A stretch of DNA of 64,000 nt from Bacteroidales bacterium (lineage in GTDB: Bacteria; Bacteroidota; Bacteroidia; Bacteroidales; Bacteroidaceae): contig SUXQ01000009.1 of assembly GCA_015060905.1 (NCBI GenBank), forward strand, positions 1 through 64,000, written 5' to 3'. This document shows, one piece after another, positions 17,139 through 24,166 of this stretch. Position 1 is the stretch's first letter; each line of letters starts with the position of its first letter. The translations under genes were made by a program, and so were the position numbers. The notes under the pieces were generated by a model that did not search any database, was not told the origin of the DNA, and was given only the letters and a program-made list of their open reading frames with translations.

Positions 17139-18099
17139 TAAGGACGTAGAGTATAGAACTATCTTTGTTATTAATTGTATAAAAGATAGAAATTTACATG
17201 TTAGCAATGGTGAGCTTTTACTAGAAGAGACAGATAAAAAAAAGACTCTTACAAAACTTCCCTTTCAAAAGATACTTGCTATTTTTGTCGTTGGGAATAT
17301 AAGTATAACAACTCCATTGTTGGACAAGTGTAAGAAGTTTAATGTTGCTGTAATTGTTGTTAAACCATCGTTTCGTCCGGTTTTTTATTGGGCTAATTCT
17401 GCCGAAGGTAATTATTTGCTAAGACAAAGACAATATAAATTTGCTAAAGATGATATTTCAGTAGCTAAATGGATAGTGTATAATAAAATCAGTAATCAAC
17501 TTTCCTTGTTACGTAAATCTAGGAGAAGTGACAAACTTACTATTCAAGCAAAAAAAGTGTGTCAAAATGCTCTTGATGATTGGTTATGCAGAGTAGTTGA
17601 GTCTGATAGATTGATGGGATTGGAAGGTTATGTTTCAAAAGTGTTTTTTACGGCATATTATCAGGATTTAGAATGGAGTGTGCGAAAACCAAGAACAAAG
17701 TGTGATGCAATCAATGCAACTTTAGATATAGGTTATACAATGTTGTTTAATTATATTGAGTGCTTTGTACGTATGTTTGGATTCGATGTTTATGTTGGTG
17801 TTTACCACCGTTTGTGGTTTAAACGTAAGTCTTTGATTTGTGATTTAGTAGAACCGTTTCGCTGTATTATTGATAGAGCTGTTCGTACAGCATATAATCG
17901 TAAACAATTTACAACCAATGATTTTAAATTGAATAAAAGTGAGTATTTATTAAAGTATGAGAAAAATGCAGAGTATACAAAAGTTTTTTTCGAAGCGTTG
18001 ATTTCTTATAAAATGGAAATATTTAAGTTTATTCGTTCATACTATCGTTGTTTTATGCAAGGTAGAAATATAGAGGCTTATCCTAAATTTGAAATATAA
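17128..18099 (+). CDS. cas1: Cas1 spacer-integration endonuclease
   Basis: A 323-aa integrase that, with Cas2, inserts new spacers at the leader end of the array. The metal-binding residues are E166 (LMGLEGYVSK), H227 (GVYHRLW) and D239/E242 (CDLVEPFR), all in the alpha-helical C-terminal lobe; the N-terminal 90 residues form the beta domain for dimerisation (AIFVVGNISITTPLLDKC). Everything needed for activity is present. The gene overlaps cas4 by 11 nt, and its TAA overlaps the ATG of cas2 (TAATG), so the three adaptation genes are tightly coupled. Confidence 0.97.
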   Translation: MYTNKDVEYRTIFVINCIKDRNLHVSNGELLLEETDKKKTLTKLPFQKILAIFVVGNISITTPLLDKCKKFNVAVIVVKPSFRPVFYWANSAEGNYLLRQRQYKFAKDDISVAKWIVYNKISNQLSLLRKSRRSDKLTIQAKKVCQNALDDWLCRVVESDRLMGLEGYVSKVFFTAYYQDLEWSVRKPRTKCDAINATLDIGYTMLFNYIECFVRMFGFDVYVGVYHRLWFKRKSLICDLVEPFRCIIDRAVRTAYNRKQFTTNDFKLNKSEYLLKYEKNAEYTKVFFEALISYKMEIFKFIRSYYRCFMQGRNIEAYPKFEI

Positions 18100-18368
18100 T
18101 GTTGGTTATTAGTTATGATATTAGTGATACAAAACTTCGTACTCGTTTTTCAAAAATGTTAAAGTTAAATGGTGCAATACGTTTGCAATACTCAGTATAT
18201 GAGGTAAATAATACAAACAGGGTTTTGGAAAATATTCTAATTAAGATTGACCATTTTTCTAAAAAATTTGATGGAGGCGATAGTGTAATTGTATTTGATG
18301 TTTCAGGTGTCAAACTTAAGAAATACGGTAATGCAATACATCGTGATGTTGATTTACTGTTCTTTTGA
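18099..18368 (+). CDS. cas2: Cas2 adaptation protein
   Basis: An 89-aa ferredoxin-fold protein that forms the dimeric core of the Cas1-Cas2 integrase. The first strand MLVISYDISD carries the conserved Asp, followed by LRTRFSKML and an RLQYSVYEV segment typical of Cas2, and SVIVFDVSG near residues 62-70. Length is standard. The ATG shares its A with the cas1 stop codon. It is the last gene of the operon, and the AT-rich leader of the array begins directly after it. Confidence 0.95.
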   Translation: MLVISYDISDTKLRTRFSKMLKLNGAIRLQYSVYEVNNTNRVLENILIKIDHFSKKFDGGDSVIVFDVSGVKLKKYGNAIHRDVDLLFF

Positions 18369-18548
18369 GGGTCTGTGCAAACCCCAGTCTTTGTATGAAT
18401 TGATACTCTTTGCTTTTTGTTTGATTATTAATGTTTTATATGTGTTTTGCACATTTTTATATAAATAGGTGGGTAAAATAAGTTTAAAAATTAAAACTTC
18501 TAACTCTTTTATGTATAATATATTATTATTACATTTGTGGTGTTATTA
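18369..18548 (+). promoter_or_regulatory. CRISPR leader
   Basis: A 180-bp AT-rich gene-free stretch between the cas2 stop codon and the first repeat. It is the expected site of the array promoter and of the sequence that directs spacer integration. The direct repeats are most uniform at this end and degenerate at the other, which fixes this side as the leader. Confidence 0.8.
18530..18537 (+). promoter_or_regulatory. Candidate array promoter, -7 box
   Basis: TACATTTG matches TAnnTTTG and ends 11 nt before the first repeat base (18549). A T-rich run at about 18507 sits near the -33 position. Transcription would begin within a few nucleotides of the first repeat. Confidence 0.55.
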
Positions 18549-18970
18549 GTCTATAGGACATTATTAATTTCTACTATTGTAGATATTCACACTTCGATAA
18601 ATTCTTCAATTGTCTATAGGACATTATTAATTTCTACTATTGTAGATAAAATACGGTTATACTGTTGAGCATCGTTGTCTATAGGACATTATTAATTTCT
18701 ACTATTGTAGATGCTATTAATTCTGTTTTCACATCCTCGCGTCTATAGGACATTATTAATTTCTACTATTGTAGATACTCGAATGGCAGTAACAGCAACA
18801 ACCTTGTCTATAGGACATTATTAATTTCTACTATTGTAGATTTACTTTTGAGGAGGAAGACTTGAGACGGCCTATAGGACATTATTAATTTCTACTATTG
18901 TAGATAAATGACAATGAAATACCCAAGTTGTATAGCCTATAGGACATTATTAATTTCTACTATTGCTAGT
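18549..18970 (+). CRISPR. Type V-A CRISPR array, 7 repeats and 6 spacers
   Basis: Repeats of 36 nt start at 18549, 18612, 18677, 18741, 18806, 18870 and 18935. They begin GTCTATAGGACATTATT and end with the Cas12a handle AATTTCTACTATTGTAGAT, whose TCTAC/GTAGA pair makes the 5-bp crRNA stem. Spacers are 27, 29, 28, 29, 28 and 29 nt (18585-18611, 18648-18676, 18713-18740, 18777-18805, 18842-18869, 18906-18934). Repeats 1-5 are identical. Repeats 6 and 7 have C instead of T at position 2. Repeat 7 keeps 31 bases and then diverges (TATTGCTAGT), losing the stem. crRNA orientation is the plus strand, as for the cas genes. Confidence 0.98.
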
Positions 18971-19028
18971 TGTATCCTTGAGAAATTCATTACGGATATT
19001 TTAATATTGGAAATGGACGCTAATAAAT

Positions 19029-19060
19029 AATCGGAAACTAAGCATTATTAGTTTCCGATT
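19029..19060. terminator. Bidirectional hairpin between the array and the next gene
   Basis: A perfect 12-bp stem (AATCGGAAACTA at 19029-19040 with TAGTTTCCGATT at 19049-19060) with an 8-nt loop. It could end the pre-crRNA and also the two small minus-strand genes that stop at 19084. There is no strong T run on either side, so its efficiency is uncertain. Confidence 0.6.
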
Positions 19061-19083
19061 ACATTATGCAATTTAAATTATGC

Positions 19084-19263
19084 TTATTTTGCAGGTTCCC
19101 ATTTGCAACGGACGGGAGATACTATTGCGCCTTCCTCTTTTAGTTGTTTCATGGCTTTGTCTATTTCTTTGCGGTCGATGCCGCTGAGTTCTGCAATTTT
19201 ACCCGCGTTGATGGGTTCACCGGCCTCTCTCATTGTTGCTAATACTTTCTCTTTAGTTTCCAT
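19084..19263 (-). CDS. Small winged-helix DNA-binding protein, 59 aa
   Basis: A complete 59-aa frame beginning [20 protein letters not shown] and ending in [10 protein letters not shown]. The layout (helix, [20 protein letters not shown] helix-turn-helix, then a basic wing [13 protein letters not shown]) is that of minimal winged-helix proteins seen in archaea and in Bacteroidales. It may be a transcription factor or a small regulatory partner. It starts 11 nt after the end of the cysteine-rich gene, so the two share a transcript. Its position beside the CRISPR array may be chance: its higher GC content resembles the chromosome, not the cas genes. No function is established. Confidence 0.75.
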   Translation of the reverse strand: METKEKVLATMREAGEPINAGKIAELSGIDRKEIDKAMKQLKEEGAIVSPVRCKWEPAK

Positions 19264-19274
19264 AATTGTAATTT

Positions 19275-19475
19275 TTAATAGTTGTTTCTAATCTCTAATG
19301 TAATGTCTATATACTCGCGTATGCCCTCAATATAGTCGTTATAAAGAGTTTCGACGTCTAGCCCTCGGAGAATGCGGCATTTGCCACAGGACTCGCAATC
19401 GTTCAGACACCTCCACGCTTCCAGGGTGTAGGCGCGTCGCTCTTCTTTAGTAGATTCATTTATTTTGGGCGGCAT
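19275..19475 (-). CDS. Small cysteine-rich protein, 66 aa
   Basis: A 66-aa protein with four cysteines in [18 protein letters not shown] (residues about 22-39), spaced C-x3-C-x2-C-x2-C, followed by a helical acidic tail ([20 protein letters not shown]). The cysteines could bind a metal or an iron-sulphur cluster, though this is inference. I recall similar short conserved proteins in anaerobes, always without known function. A TATATTTG promoter box lies 20 nt upstream, and the winged-helix gene follows 11 nt downstream, so this looks like the first gene of a two-gene operon. Confidence 0.7.
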   Translation of the reverse strand: MPPKINESTKEERRAYTLEAWRCLNDCESCGKCRILRGLDVETLYNDYIEGIREYIDITLEIRNNY

Positions 19476-19494
19476 ACTCTTAAGCTTTGCATTG

Positions 19495-19502
19495 CAAATA
19501 TA
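19495..19502 (-). promoter_or_regulatory. -7 promoter box of the small two-gene operon
   Basis: On the minus strand this reads TATATTTG (TAnnTTTG), 20 nt before the ATG at 19475. Confidence 0.5.
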
Positions 19503-19609
19503 GTAATATGGGCTATAATTAACGAGTTTCTTAATTTATTTTAGCAATTTCTTGCGCGTTATTTGTGAAAAGAGTAATTTTAGAAACCAAATATAAAAAT
19601 AAGATAGTG

Positions 19610-20854
19610 ATGAAGGATTTTACAGATAAAATGTTGCAGCGTTTCCTTAAATATGTGACTTTCGATACCGAGTCTGTCGATGAAAATGTGGCAGTGCCCA
19701 CAAGCGAGGGGCAGTTTGTATTTGCGCGTTATTTGGAAAATGAGTTGCGCGAAATGGGGCTTACCGAGATTACTCTCGATGAAAAAGGTTATCTTTATGC
19801 TACTTTGCCGGCAAATTGTGATGAGGATATTCCCGTTGTCGGCTTTATTGCGCACCTTGACACAAGCCCGGACATGAGCGGAAAGGATGTTAAGCCTCGT
19901 GTGGTGCGGTCGTACGGCGGTGGTGATATTGTGCTTTGCGCCGAGGATGATATTGTGCTGAGGGTAAGCGACTTTCCCGAGGTTGAAGATTATACAGGTC
20001 ACGACCTTATTGTTACCGATGGTCATACTTTGCTTGGTGCTGACGATAAGGCCGGAATTGCCGAGATTATTTCGGCGGTGGAATATTTGCAGGCGCACCC
20101 CGAGATTAAGCATGGAAAGATAAGGGTTGCTTTTAACCCCGACGAGGAGATTGGCCGCGGTGCGCACAATTTCAATGTTCCTCTATTCGGTTGCGACTGG
20201 GCATATACTGTTGATGGTGGCTCCGAGGGCGAGCTTGAATTCGAGAATTTTAATGCCGGAAGTGCGCTTTTTACTATTCAGGGTCGCAATGTGCATCCGG
20301 GCTATGCAAAAGGAAAAATGTTGAATGCTCTGCGTGTGGCAACGGCTATTGTCGAGAGTATTCCCTCAAATGAATCGCCCGAACAGACTGAGGGTTACGA
20401 AGGTTTTTATCACTTGATGAGCATAAACGGCGGGGTGGACAAGGCCGAGGTTTCTTATATTATCCGCGACCACGATAAGGCTATTTTCGAGAAACGTCTC
20501 AGCTATATGAATGAGGTTGCCGGCAAGATGAATGCTGTTTATGGCGATGGGACTGTGACGGTCGAGGTTAAGCGTCAGTATGCGAACATGCGCGAGAAGA
20601 TTGAGCCTATGATGCACATTATAGAGCTTGCAAAGAATGCTATGCAAGAGGCGGGGGTTACTCCCGAAGTTAAGCCCATTCGCGGTGGTACCGATGGTGC
20701 ACAGCTCTCTTTCATGGGGCTGCCTTGTCCCAATATGTTTGCGGGTGGAATTAATTTCCACAGCCGTTACGAGTTTGTATCGCTTCAGGTGATGGAAAAG
20801 GCAATGATGACTATTGTGAGGATTGCCGAGGGTGTGGCGCGTAGTGCCGAATAG
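19610..20854 (+). CDS. pepT: Peptidase T (tripeptide aminopeptidase)
   Basis: A 414-aa M20B metallopeptidase that removes the N-terminal residue of tripeptides in the cytoplasm. Zinc-site motifs are IAHLDTSPD (near residue 80), [13 protein letters not shown] (near 140), [13 protein letters not shown] (near 175, catalytic and ligand Glu) and DGGSEGELE. The tail has [20 protein letters not shown] and the final His ligand in [10 protein letters not shown]. The ATG at 19610 is chosen over an in-frame GTG at 19565 because [20 protein letters not shown] matches the start of known PepT proteins. It is monocistronic and converges on nrdG. Confidence 0.95.
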   Translation: MKDFTDKMLQRFLKYVTFDTESVDENVAVPTSEGQFVFARYLENELREMGLTEITLDEKGYLYATLPANCDEDIPVVGFIAHLDTSPDMSGKDVKPRVVRSYGGGDIVLCAEDDIVLRVSDFPEVEDYTGHDLIVTDGHTLLGADDKAGIAEIISAVEYLQAHPEIKHGKIRVAFNPDEEIGRGAHNFNVPLFGCDWAYTVDGGSEGELEFENFNAGSALFTIQGRNVHPGYAKGKMLNALRVATAIVESIPSNESPEQTEGYEGFYHLMSINGGVDKAEVSYIIRDHDKAIFEKRLSYMNEVAGKMNAVYGDGTVTVEVKRQYANMREKIEPMMHIIELAKNAMQEAGVTPEVKPIRGGTDGAQLSFMGLPCPNMFAGGINFHSRYEFVSLQVMEKAMMTIVRIAEGVARSAE

Positions 20855-20884
20855 AATTTTTACAGGATTTTATAAGTATAACCA

Positions 20885-21397
20885 TTATGTATGAATATTG
20901 GCTTTTGGCTCGTATTTGTATATGATGGTTTTATTTTGCGCAAGTGAGGCTTGCACATCTATGAGGCGTTGGTTGCTGCTGCCTCGGAAATAGAGGCTTT
21001 CATCTTTCTGTGACTCTATGAATCGGCCATCCACAAGAACATCGATGTGTTGCAGCAACTGCTTTTGTTGCGGGTTTTTGAGTATTTCCTCGAATGTGTA
21101 ACCTGTGTAACACCAGATGTTTTTTGTGCTGTTTGCTTTTATTGCTGCTGCAAGTTCGGTGAATCCCTCGGGCTGATACATTGGGTCGCCTCCGCTGAAT
21201 GTTACGTCGGCAAAGGGGTCGGCGAGGATTATTTTAAGAATCTCGTCGGTGGATACTCTTTTCCCGTTTGAAATGTCCCACGATTCGGGGTTGTGGCAGC
21301 CGGGGCATCTGTTTATGCATCCGGCACAATAGATGGCGGTCCGGAGTCCCGGACCGTCAGCTGTCGTGTCTTCTATAATCTCAAGTATGGATAGCAT
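20885..21397 (-). CDS. nrdG: Anaerobic ribonucleotide reductase activating protein
   Basis: A 170-aa radical SAM enzyme that installs the glycyl radical on NrdD. The cluster-binding cysteines are C27, C31 and C34 in the CxxxCxxC arrangement (GCINRCPGC); an additional Cys is at 24. The SAM-binding FSGGDPMYQ follows near residue 67. It is short, as usual for NrdG, and lies 3 nt after nrdD, so the activase and its substrate are made from one transcript. Oxygen sensitivity of this pair shows that the host makes deoxynucleotides anaerobically. Confidence 0.96.
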   Translation of the reverse strand: MLSILEIIEDTTADGPGLRTAIYCAGCINRCPGCHNPESWDISNGKRVSTDEILKIILADPFADVTFSGGDPMYQPEGFTELAAAIKANSTKNIWCYTGYTFEEILKNPQQKQLLQHIDVLVDGRFIESQKDESLYFRGSSNQRLIDVQASLAQNKTIIYKYEPKANIHT

Positions 21398-21400
21398 TTT

Positions 21401-23608
21401 TTATTCGTGTGTTACGCGGTCGTTAAGCTCGGCGAGTTTTGCTTGGTTCCAACGGTCGGTGGTGCCGACAAGGTAGCCTGTGATGCGTTGCAGTTTGTCT
21501 ATGCGGGTGCTGCTGCATTTGGGGCATTGTTCCATTGTTGGGTCGGCATTCTCGTAGCCGCAGTCGAGGCAGCGGTTTCTGTTGTGATTCACCGAGCCGT
21601 AGCCGATGTTGTAAGCGTCCATCATGTCTACTATGCGCATGATTGCTTCGGGATTGTGTACTGCATCTCCGTCCATTTCTACATAGAAAATGTGGCCGCC
21701 GCGTGTGAGGTCGTGGTAGGGTGCTTCAACCTCGGCTTTGTGGCGGGCGCTGCACTTGTAGTATACAGGTACGTGGTTGGAGTTTGTGTAATAGTCGCGG
21801 TCGGTGATGCCTTCCAATTTTCCGAATTTCTTGCGGTCGCCTCGTGTGAACTTGCCCGAGAGTCCTTCGGCGGGGGTTGCAAGTACGCTGTAGTTGTGTT
21901 GGTATTTTTCGGAGAACTCGTTTACTCGGTCGCGCATGTAGGTTACTATTTTCAATCCTAATGCTTGTGACTCTTCGCACTCGCCATGGTGTTTGCCTGT
22001 TAGTGCTACCAGACATTCGGCAAGGCCTATAAAACCTATGCCTAATGTTCCTTGGTTTATGACAGGGGCAATTGTGTCGTTGGGCTTTAGCTTTTCGCAA
22101 CCTATCCACAGTGCCGACATCAGCAGTGGGAACTGCTTGGCAAAAGCCGTTTTTTGGAATTCCATGCGTTGATGCAACTGTCGGGCTGTAATCTCGAGCA
22201 TGTTGTCGAGTTTGGCAAAGAATTGTGCGATGCGCTGTTCTTTGTTCTCTATCTGCATGCACTCGATGGCGAGGCCTACGATGTTTATTGTTGAGAAAGA
22301 GAGGTTTCCGCGACCGATAGAGGTCTTGGGACCGAAGCGATTCTCGAATACTCGTGTGCGGCAGCCCATTGTTGCTACTTCGTGGATGTAGCGTTTGGGG
22401 TCGCTCTCGTTCCACTCTTCATTTTGGTTGAAGGTTGCGTCGAGATTCAGGAAGTTGGGGAAGAATCGACGGGCTGTTACTTTGCAGGCAAGCTGGTAGA
22501 GGTCGTAGTTTTTGTCGCCGGGCAGGTAGCTTACTCCGCGTTTTTTCTTCCATATTTGGATGGGGAAGATGGCTGTTTCGCCGTTGCCTACGCCGCGGTA
22601 GGTGCTGTTGAGCAGTTCGCGTATGATGCATCGTCCCTCGGCCGATGTGTCGGTACCGTAATTTATTGAGCTGAAGACTACTTGGTTGCCTCCGCGTGAG
22701 TGGATGGTGTTCATGTTGTGTATGAAGGCTTCCATCGATTGGTGTACGCGGGCGACGGTTTTGTTTATTGCGTGCTGTACGGCGCGTTCCTCGCCTTGCA
22801 GGTTGTCGAGTGGACGTTGTACATAGTCTTCGTGCTGTTTGTCGTACAGGTGGGAATAGTCTGCACCCATGAGCTTTTCAATTGATTGAAGCTCTTCGAC
22901 GTAGCTGTTGCGCACGTAGGGTGCAAGGTAAAAGTCGAATGCAGGAATCGCCTGACCTCCGTGCATTTCGTTTTGTGCCGTTTCCATAGAGATGCAACCG
23001 AGAATGCTGGCCGTCTCTATGCGTTTGGCGGGACGGGACTCGCCGTGGCCGGCCGAAAAGCCGTATGTGAGTATTCTATCCAACGGGTGTTGCACGCAGG
23101 TGAGACTTTTGGTTGGGTAGTAGTCTTTGTCGTGGATGTGCAGGTAGTTATTTTGTACGGCGTTCAGTGTCTCTTCGTCGAGCAGGTAGTCATCGACAAA
23201 GGGCTTTGTTGTTTCGCTCGAGAATTTCATCATCATGCCTGCCGGAGTATCGGCGTTCATGTTGGCATTCTCGCGGGTAACATCATTGGATTTTATATTG
23301 ATGATTTCGAGGAATATATCGCGTGTCTTTGCCTTGCGTGCAATGCGACGCTGGTTGCGATAGGCGATGTATTTTTGCGCAACGTCTTTGCGACTACTCT
23401 TCATCAACTCAAATTCCACCATGTCCTGTATGGCCTCGACTGTCATCTGTTCGTTGCCTTTGAATGCGATGCGGTCGGTAATTTGGTTTATGAGTTGCAT
23501 GTCCTCGCCGTTGTCGGTGTGAAGCATGGCTTTACGTATGGCGGTTGCAATCTTTTCTTCATTAAAACCGACTATGCGACCGTCGCGTTTTATGACTGTT
23601 TGTATCAT
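21401..23608 (-). CDS. nrdD: Anaerobic (class III) ribonucleoside-triphosphate reductase
   Basis: A 735-aa glycyl-radical enzyme that reduces ribonucleoside triphosphates to deoxy forms. The N-terminal ATP-cone (VIKRDGRIVGFNEEKIATAI) provides allosteric control. The catalytic barrel fills the middle. The C-terminus has the zinc site CLDCG...CPKC and the radical loop RITGYLVGTTDRWN with the radical Gly at 711. Length is normal. The gene leads a two-gene operon with nrdG and has a leader of about 180 nt with hairpins and a -7 promoter box, suggesting regulation at the RNA or operator level. Confidence 0.97.
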   Translation of the reverse strand: MIQTVIKRDGRIVGFNEEKIATAIRKAMLHTDNGEDMQLINQITDRIAFKGNEQMTVEAIQDMVEFELMKSSRKDVAQKYIAYRNQRRIARKAKTRDIFLEIINIKSNDVTRENANMNADTPAGMMMKFSSETTKPFVDDYLLDEETLNAVQNNYLHIHDKDYYPTKSLTCVQHPLDRILTYGFSAGHGESRPAKRIETASILGCISMETAQNEMHGGQAIPAFDFYLAPYVRNSYVEELQSIEKLMGADYSHLYDKQHEDYVQRPLDNLQGEERAVQHAINKTVARVHQSMEAFIHNMNTIHSRGGNQVVFSSINYGTDTSAEGRCIIRELLNSTYRGVGNGETAIFPIQIWKKKRGVSYLPGDKNYDLYQLACKVTARRFFPNFLNLDATFNQNEEWNESDPKRYIHEVATMGCRTRVFENRFGPKTSIGRGNLSFSTINIVGLAIECMQIENKEQRIAQFFAKLDNMLEITARQLHQRMEFQKTAFAKQFPLLMSALWIGCEKLKPNDTIAPVINQGTLGIGFIGLAECLVALTGKHHGECEESQALGLKIVTYMRDRVNEFSEKYQHNYSVLATPAEGLSGKFTRGDRKKFGKLEGITDRDYYTNSNHVPVYYKCSARHKAEVEAPYHDLTRGGHIFYVEMDGDAVHNPEAIMRIVDMMDAYNIGYGSVNHNRNRCLDCGYENADPTMEQCPKCSSTRIDKLQRITGYLVGTTDRWNQAKLAELNDRVTHE

Positions 23609-23790
23609 TCTTTATATATTTTTTGTTTTTATTATACAACATTTGTGCGAAAAAAACTCTGTTTGCCACTATACTGATTAGTGGCAAAATAGCTTTTCTC
23701 TGCGGCACATAATTGAGCACCGCCCGTAAATTTTTGTGATTTTTATATTTGGAATAGTCGCAGGGTGTTAATCAGCCTTGCTTTAATTCC
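23609..23790 (-). promoter_or_regulatory. Structured leader of nrdDG
   Basis: About 180 nt between the predicted transcription start and the nrdD ATG. In the RNA sense it holds, in order, a GGAAT/ATTCC-closed domain (plus-strand 23750-23790), a 7-bp hairpin GCGGUGC/GUGCCGC (23702-23708 with 23717-23723, two G-U pairs), and a perfect 10-bp hairpin TTTGCCACTA/TAGTGGCAAA with a 7-nt loop (23662-23671 with 23679-23688). Seven U residues follow the last hairpin after six bases (23650-23656 on the plus strand), so it could act as an attenuator, or the inverted repeat could be an operator. I do not recognise a known riboswitch class. Confidence 0.5.
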
Positions 23791-23795
23791 GTCCG

Positions 23796-23803
23796 CAAAA
23801 CTA
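23796..23803 (-). promoter_or_regulatory. -7 promoter box of nrdDG
   Basis: On the minus strand this reads TAGTTTTG (TAnnTTTG), 187 nt before the nrdD ATG. Confidence 0.5.
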
Positions 23804-23882
23804 ATCATTTATATGTAATGTTGCAATAGGAAATTAATATTTTCTTGAACGATTTTTCAGGGGTGTGTTAATTGCGTTATTC

Positions 23883-24072
23883 AGAAGTTGTTTAAATTTA
23901 TGTCCTTGAAATTTTTATAGGTCTTTTTTAGAATGTTTTTCATTTTTCAAAGGCGCATAGCAAGCTATGTAACTGCGAAAAAGGGGGAAACAGGCAAAAA
24001 AGAACATAAAAAGGCAAGCATAATTTGTGGATAATGTAATCAATTTTTTAGAAAGAAATTTAAACAGCTTCT
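23883..24072. repeat. Hairpin repeat element, copy 1 (MITE-like), about 190 bp
   Basis: The ends are 17-bp inverted repeats, AGAAGTTGTTTAAATTT at 23883-23899 and AAATTTAAACAGCTTCT at 24056-24072 (one mismatch). Near the centre is a short palindrome CATAGC-AA-GCTATG (23956-23969), with TTTTTC (23943-23948) and GAAAAA (23977-23982) around it. No coding capacity is seen. The ends match those of the element at 32729-32920, so they belong to one family. An 8-bp direct repeat CGTTATTC occurs at 23875-23882, flush with the left end, and at 24081-24088, 8 nt beyond the right end. Confidence 0.7.
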
Positions 24073-24105
24073 TAAAATTTCGTTATTCAATTAATTATGA
24101 CTACC

Positions 24106-24126
24106 TTCGCAGAAATTTGCTGCGAA
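24106..24126. promoter_or_regulatory. Inverted repeat upstream of the TrpB-like gene
   Basis: A perfect 7-bp inverted repeat TTCGCAG-N7-CTGCGAA lies 40 nt before the ATG at 24167 and overlaps a near-consensus promoter box (TACCTTCG at 24102-24109). It could be an operator or a short leader hairpin. Confidence 0.35.
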
Positions 24127-24166
24127 TTTACAATTTTTTGTGTATATAATTATAAATTTTTGATAT

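Noticed and set aside
18585-18934. Self-targeting spacers
   Set aside because: No match to this window was noticed by eye; the rest of the genome is not available, so nothing can be claimed.
21407-23677. Long open frames antisense to nrdD
   Set aside because: These are shadows caused by the codon usage of nrdD; none has motifs or a start context, and the nrdD frame is unambiguous.
23609-23790. Cobalamin riboswitch in front of nrdD
   Set aside because: A GCCACT stretch is present, but the conserved B12-box and the core junction are missing; the stretch is part of a simple inverted repeat.
23875-24088. Target-site duplication CGTTATTC around hairpin element 1
   Set aside because: The right-hand repeat lies 8 nt beyond the end of the inverted repeat, and element 2 has no comparable duplication, so it is not called a duplication.
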